Shown one piece after another: positions 61,581 through 64,000 of a stretch of 64,000 nt of DNA. This stretch comes from Nitratireductor sp. GISD-1A_MAKvit (GTDB taxonomy: Bacteria; Pseudomonadota; Alphaproteobacteria; Rhizobiales; Rhizobiaceae), in assembly GCF_040819555.1 (NCBI RefSeq), contig NZ_CP161920.1, positions 2,045,001 through 2,109,000 of the forward strand, read 5' to 3'. The position numbers and the translations under genes were made by a program. The notes below the pieces were generated by a model that searched no databases, was not told the origin of the DNA, and saw only the letters and a program-made list of their open reading frames with translations. Each line of letters begins with the position of its first letter. Within the stretch, counting starts at the first letter, position 1.

Positions 61581-61864
61581 GCTCGTGGCGGGAGATTATG
61601 CCCGCGCCAGCCGGTCTGCGGAACGGTGCACAGGCCTTTCAGGTCAGGTGTGGCCGATTGTTTCTGTTGTCGGCAACAGACGTGGCCCGGCATGTTGCTA
61701 CGGTTTTCGTAGCACCGCAAGGATCTGATCATTCCCTTCGGCCCTCGACGCTGTGAGGGGGCGTGGCAACCGCCTGTCATCTGCGGCCGCGTGTTGCAAG
61801 CAGGGGAGGCAGCGGCTACACGCATTGTAGTGCAAGCCGTTCTCGACTTTCATACAGGAACCTC

Positions 61865-63551
61865 ATGGCCCTCAAATCTGCCCCTTCCGACATACTGCGC
61901 ATTGCCACGGCCCAACTCAATCCGGTTGTCGGAGATGTGACGGGCAATCTGGCGAAAGCACGCGAGGCGCGGGCCGATGCAGCCCGCCATGGCGCGGACC
62001 TGGTTCTTTTCACGGAACTTTTCATTGCCGGATACCCGCCGGAGGATCTGGTTTTGAAGCCTGCCTTTGTGGAGGCTTGTGAACACGCGGTGCGCGCGTT
62101 CGCCGAAGATACGAAAGATGGTGGGCCGGGTGTTATCATCGGTGTTCCACTCAAACGCGACAGTGGCCTGCACAACGCGGTGATGGTGCTTGATGGGGGG
62201 GAGGTCATCGCCGAACGCTACAAGCTCGATCTGCCGAATTACGGTGAGTTCGACGAGAAGCGTGTTTTCCAGCCGGGACCGAACATGCCTGGCCCCGTCA
62301 ATTTCCGGGGTATTCGTATCGGGATACCGGTTTGCGAGGATATCTGGGGTGAGCTTGATGTCTGCGAAACACTGGCAGAGTCAGGAGCGGAGTTGCTTCT
62401 GGTTCCCAATGGCTCGCCCTATTATCGCGGCAAGGTGGAAGTTCGGCATCAGATTGTCATCCGCCAGGTGATCGAAAGCGGCCTTCCGATCCTTTATGCC
62501 AACCAGCTCGGCGGGCAGGATGAGCTTGTCTTTGACGGCGCATCTTTTGCCATACAGACGGACAAATCACTGGCCTTCCAGATGAGCCAGTTCGAGGAGG
62601 CGGTCTCGGTTTCGACCTGGAAGCGTGAGGAGGGAGGCTGGCGCTGCGACGATGGCCCCATGTCCAAAATACCGGAAAAGGAAGAGGCCGACTACCGTGC
62701 CTGCATGCTGGGTCTGCGCGATTATGTGAACAAAAATGGCTTCAGGAACGTTGTATTGGGGCTTTCAGGTGGCATCGATTCGGCAATCTGCGCGGCACTT
62801 GCTGTCGATGCGCTGGGCGAAGAACGGGTGCGCTGCGTCATGATGCCTTACCGCTACACGTCCGAAGAATCGCTGAAGGATGCGCAGGATTGCGCCCGTG
62901 CGTTGGGATGCCGTTATGACATCGTGCCCATTTCCGATCCTGTGGAGGGGTTTTCCGCCGCCCTTTCTCCATTGTTTGAGGGCACCAATTCGGGCGTGAC
63001 GGAAGAGAACCTGCAAAGCCGCACCCGGGGCACGATCCTGATGGCCGTTTCCAACAAATTCGGTTCCATGGTTGTCACCACCGGCAACAAGTCGGAAATG
63101 TCGGTCGGCTACGCCACGCTTTATGGCGACATGAATGGCGGGTTCAATCCCATCAAGGATGTCTACAAGATGCAGGTCTATGCCCTGTCGTCATGGCGCA
63201 ACACGACTGTCCCGCCCGGCGCGCTCGGCCCCCTCCGGCGAGGTCATCCCGCAAAACATCATCGACAAGGCCCCGTCGGCCGAGCTTCGCCCCGATCAGA
63301 CGGATCAGGATTCGCTGCCGCCCTATCCGGTGCTTGACGACATTCTGGAGTGTCTTGTGGAGGGCGAGATGAGCGTTGACGCCATCGTTGCGCGGGGCCA
63401 CGATCGTGAAATGGTTCACCGGGTAGAGCACCTGCTCTACATTGCGGAATACAAGCGGCGTCAGGCAGCCCCCGGCGTGAAGATAACGAAGAAGAATTTT
63501 GGTCGTGACCGTCGATATCCGATCACAAACAGATTCAGGGATCGCTCGTAA
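61865..63551 (+). pseudogene. nadE: Glutamine-dependent NAD+ synthetase, frameshifted (likely sequencing error)
   Basis: The enzyme makes NAD from nicotinate adenine dinucleotide, ATP and glutamine-derived ammonia. From the ATG at 61865 the nitrilase-type glutaminase domain (ELFIAGYPPEDLVLKPAF, VCEDIWGELDVCE with the catalytic Cys) is followed by the synthetase domain (VLGLSGGIDSAICAAL, the P-loop of the PP-ATPase fold). After VPPGALGP the frame fails. An extra C in CCCCC at 63229-63233 explains it. The other frame continues SGEVIPQNIIDKAPSAELRP to the stop at 63551, ending in the usual TNRFRD. The gene is normally essential, so the break is probably an assembly error. Confidence 0.92.
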
Positions 63552-63824
63552 GTATCGGTGGGGGAACAGCTTTCCCGAGTTGGGAGGCTGTTGCGGTTTC
63601 TGGCTCTCGAGCTCTCCCCGGGTGGAAAAGACCCGGTCGATCAAGCCCCATTTACAGGCTTCCTGCGCGGTCATGAAAAAATCTCGGTCGAGCGTTTGTT
63701 CCACAAGCCAGCCTGCCGCGAATTCGGGAATGATCAGTGCGCGCCAGACCTTCTCAGGAGGAGATTCCAGAAGGTACTCCAAAATGATGTTTTTCTTCGT
63801 GTTTTCAGTTTCGGCATCGCTCAC
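63153..63824 (-). pseudogene. SRPBCC-family gene fused to a ClpP-like C-terminal fragment
   Basis: Reading starts at a GTG that overlaps the ArsR stop by 4 bases. The first about 41 residues (ILEYLLESPPEKVWRALIIP, then EFAAGWL) are the N-terminal part of an SRPBCC/Aha1-like ligand-binding protein, the usual partner of such ArsR regulators. The next segment VEQTLDRDFFMTAQEACKWG and LIDRVFSTRGE matches the C-terminus of a ClpP protease subunit. The rest of the SRPBCC domain is missing. The frame then runs on through the antisense of nadE to 63153, so only about 63600-63824 is likely to be meaningful. It looks like a rearrangement join, or a misassembly. Confidence 0.65.
63565..63592. terminator. 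Hairpin after nadE
   Basis: AACAGC and GCTGTT, with inner TCCC/GGGA, form a stem 13 bases past the nadE stop. There is no good U-run, so it could be a terminator for either strand. Confidence 0.45.
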
Positions 63825-64000
63825 TGGTCCATCTCCCTGAGCATCGTTTCGAGTTTCTCGAACCGCTCGGGCCAGAAGCCGCGATAGCGTGTAAGCCAGT
63901 CGACCACCGGCGCCATCCCATCCGGCCTTATCCGGTAGCGCATCTGCCGTCCGGTTTTCTTTTCCTCGAACAGGCCTGCACTGCGCAGCACGGCGATGTG
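63821..64000 (-). CDS. ArsR family transcriptional regulator, N-terminus outside window
   Basis: The visible C-terminal 59 residues begin HIAVLRSAGLFEEKKTGRQM and continue with RYRIRPDGMAPVVDWLTRYR, the recognition helix and wing of an ArsR repressor. No metal-binding cysteines are visible. It overlaps the SRPBCC gene by 4 bases (GTGA), the usual pair for these regulators, which often control an SRPBCC protein of unknown ligand. Confidence 0.85.
   Translation of the reverse strand, partial: HIAVLRSAGLFEEKKTGRQMRYRIRPDGMAPVVDWLTRYRGFWPERFEKLETMLREMDQ

Overview
The window comes from an alphaproteobacterium, most likely order Hyphomicrobiales (Rhizobiales; the gene content resembles Mesorhizobium/Nitratireductor-type genomes). 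The evidence is the gene complement and order (rpiA, DUF2059, gor, class II DAHP synthase; DUF1289 plus a TIGR02281-type protease beside cobT; a PrsD/PrsE-like type I exporter) and the GC-rich coding style. Genus and species cannot be fixed from the sequence alone.

Layout. 1-8.3 kb: the 3' part of a giant surface-type repeat protein whose 744-bp units are nearly identical. 8.4-14.5 kb: small housekeeping genes (aspartic protease, DUF1289, a divergent CobT, a sensor kinase, a nuclease, a GST, a uracil-DNA glycosylase-family protein, an Lrp regulator). 14.4-18.5 kb: a polar amino-acid-type ABC transporter (two permeases and a binding protein, no ATPase here) with a dehydrogenase. 18.5-22.3 kb: molybdenum cofactor genes mobB, mobA, moaA and a Bcr-type exporter. 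22.4-30.3 kb: mixed metabolic and envelope genes, including a MarR regulator facing an alpha/beta hydrolase across two tandem palindromes, an L,D-transpeptidase and a TrkH potassium transporter. 30.4-39.3 kb: a minus-strand type I secretion locus (ABC exporter, HlyD adaptor) with two unusual candidate substrates, a 658-aa repeat protein and a 604-aa Asn/Asp- then Gly/Ala-rich protein, plus a methyltransferase and a protein of unknown role.

40.8-55.2 kb: an integrated element of about 14.4 kb bounded by a 48-bp duplication of the 3' end of tRNA-Val(CAC). It carries a tyrosine integrase, an AlpA-like regulator, a primase/DUF3987 helicase followed by an origin-like inverted repeat, a possible small-terminase-like protein, a serine recombinase with its own HTH gene, and two large proteins resembling phage DNA-ejection proteins. 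No capsid, portal, tail or large terminase gene is seen. This looks like a phage satellite or a deleted prophage and is the best candidate for an undescribed system.

55.2-64 kb: tRNA-Val with a consensus promoter, then gph, rpiA, a DUF2059 protein, gor, a gamma-glutamylcyclotransferase-like gene, DAHP synthase, a GFA-family protein, nadE and an ArsR/SRPBCC pair whose second gene is fused to a ClpP-like tail.

Five genes (PPOX-like, Fsr-like MFS, an element HTH gene, gamma-glutamylcyclotransferase, nadE) each have a single-base frameshift, most in short homopolymers. nadE is normally essential, so sequencing error is more likely than gene decay.
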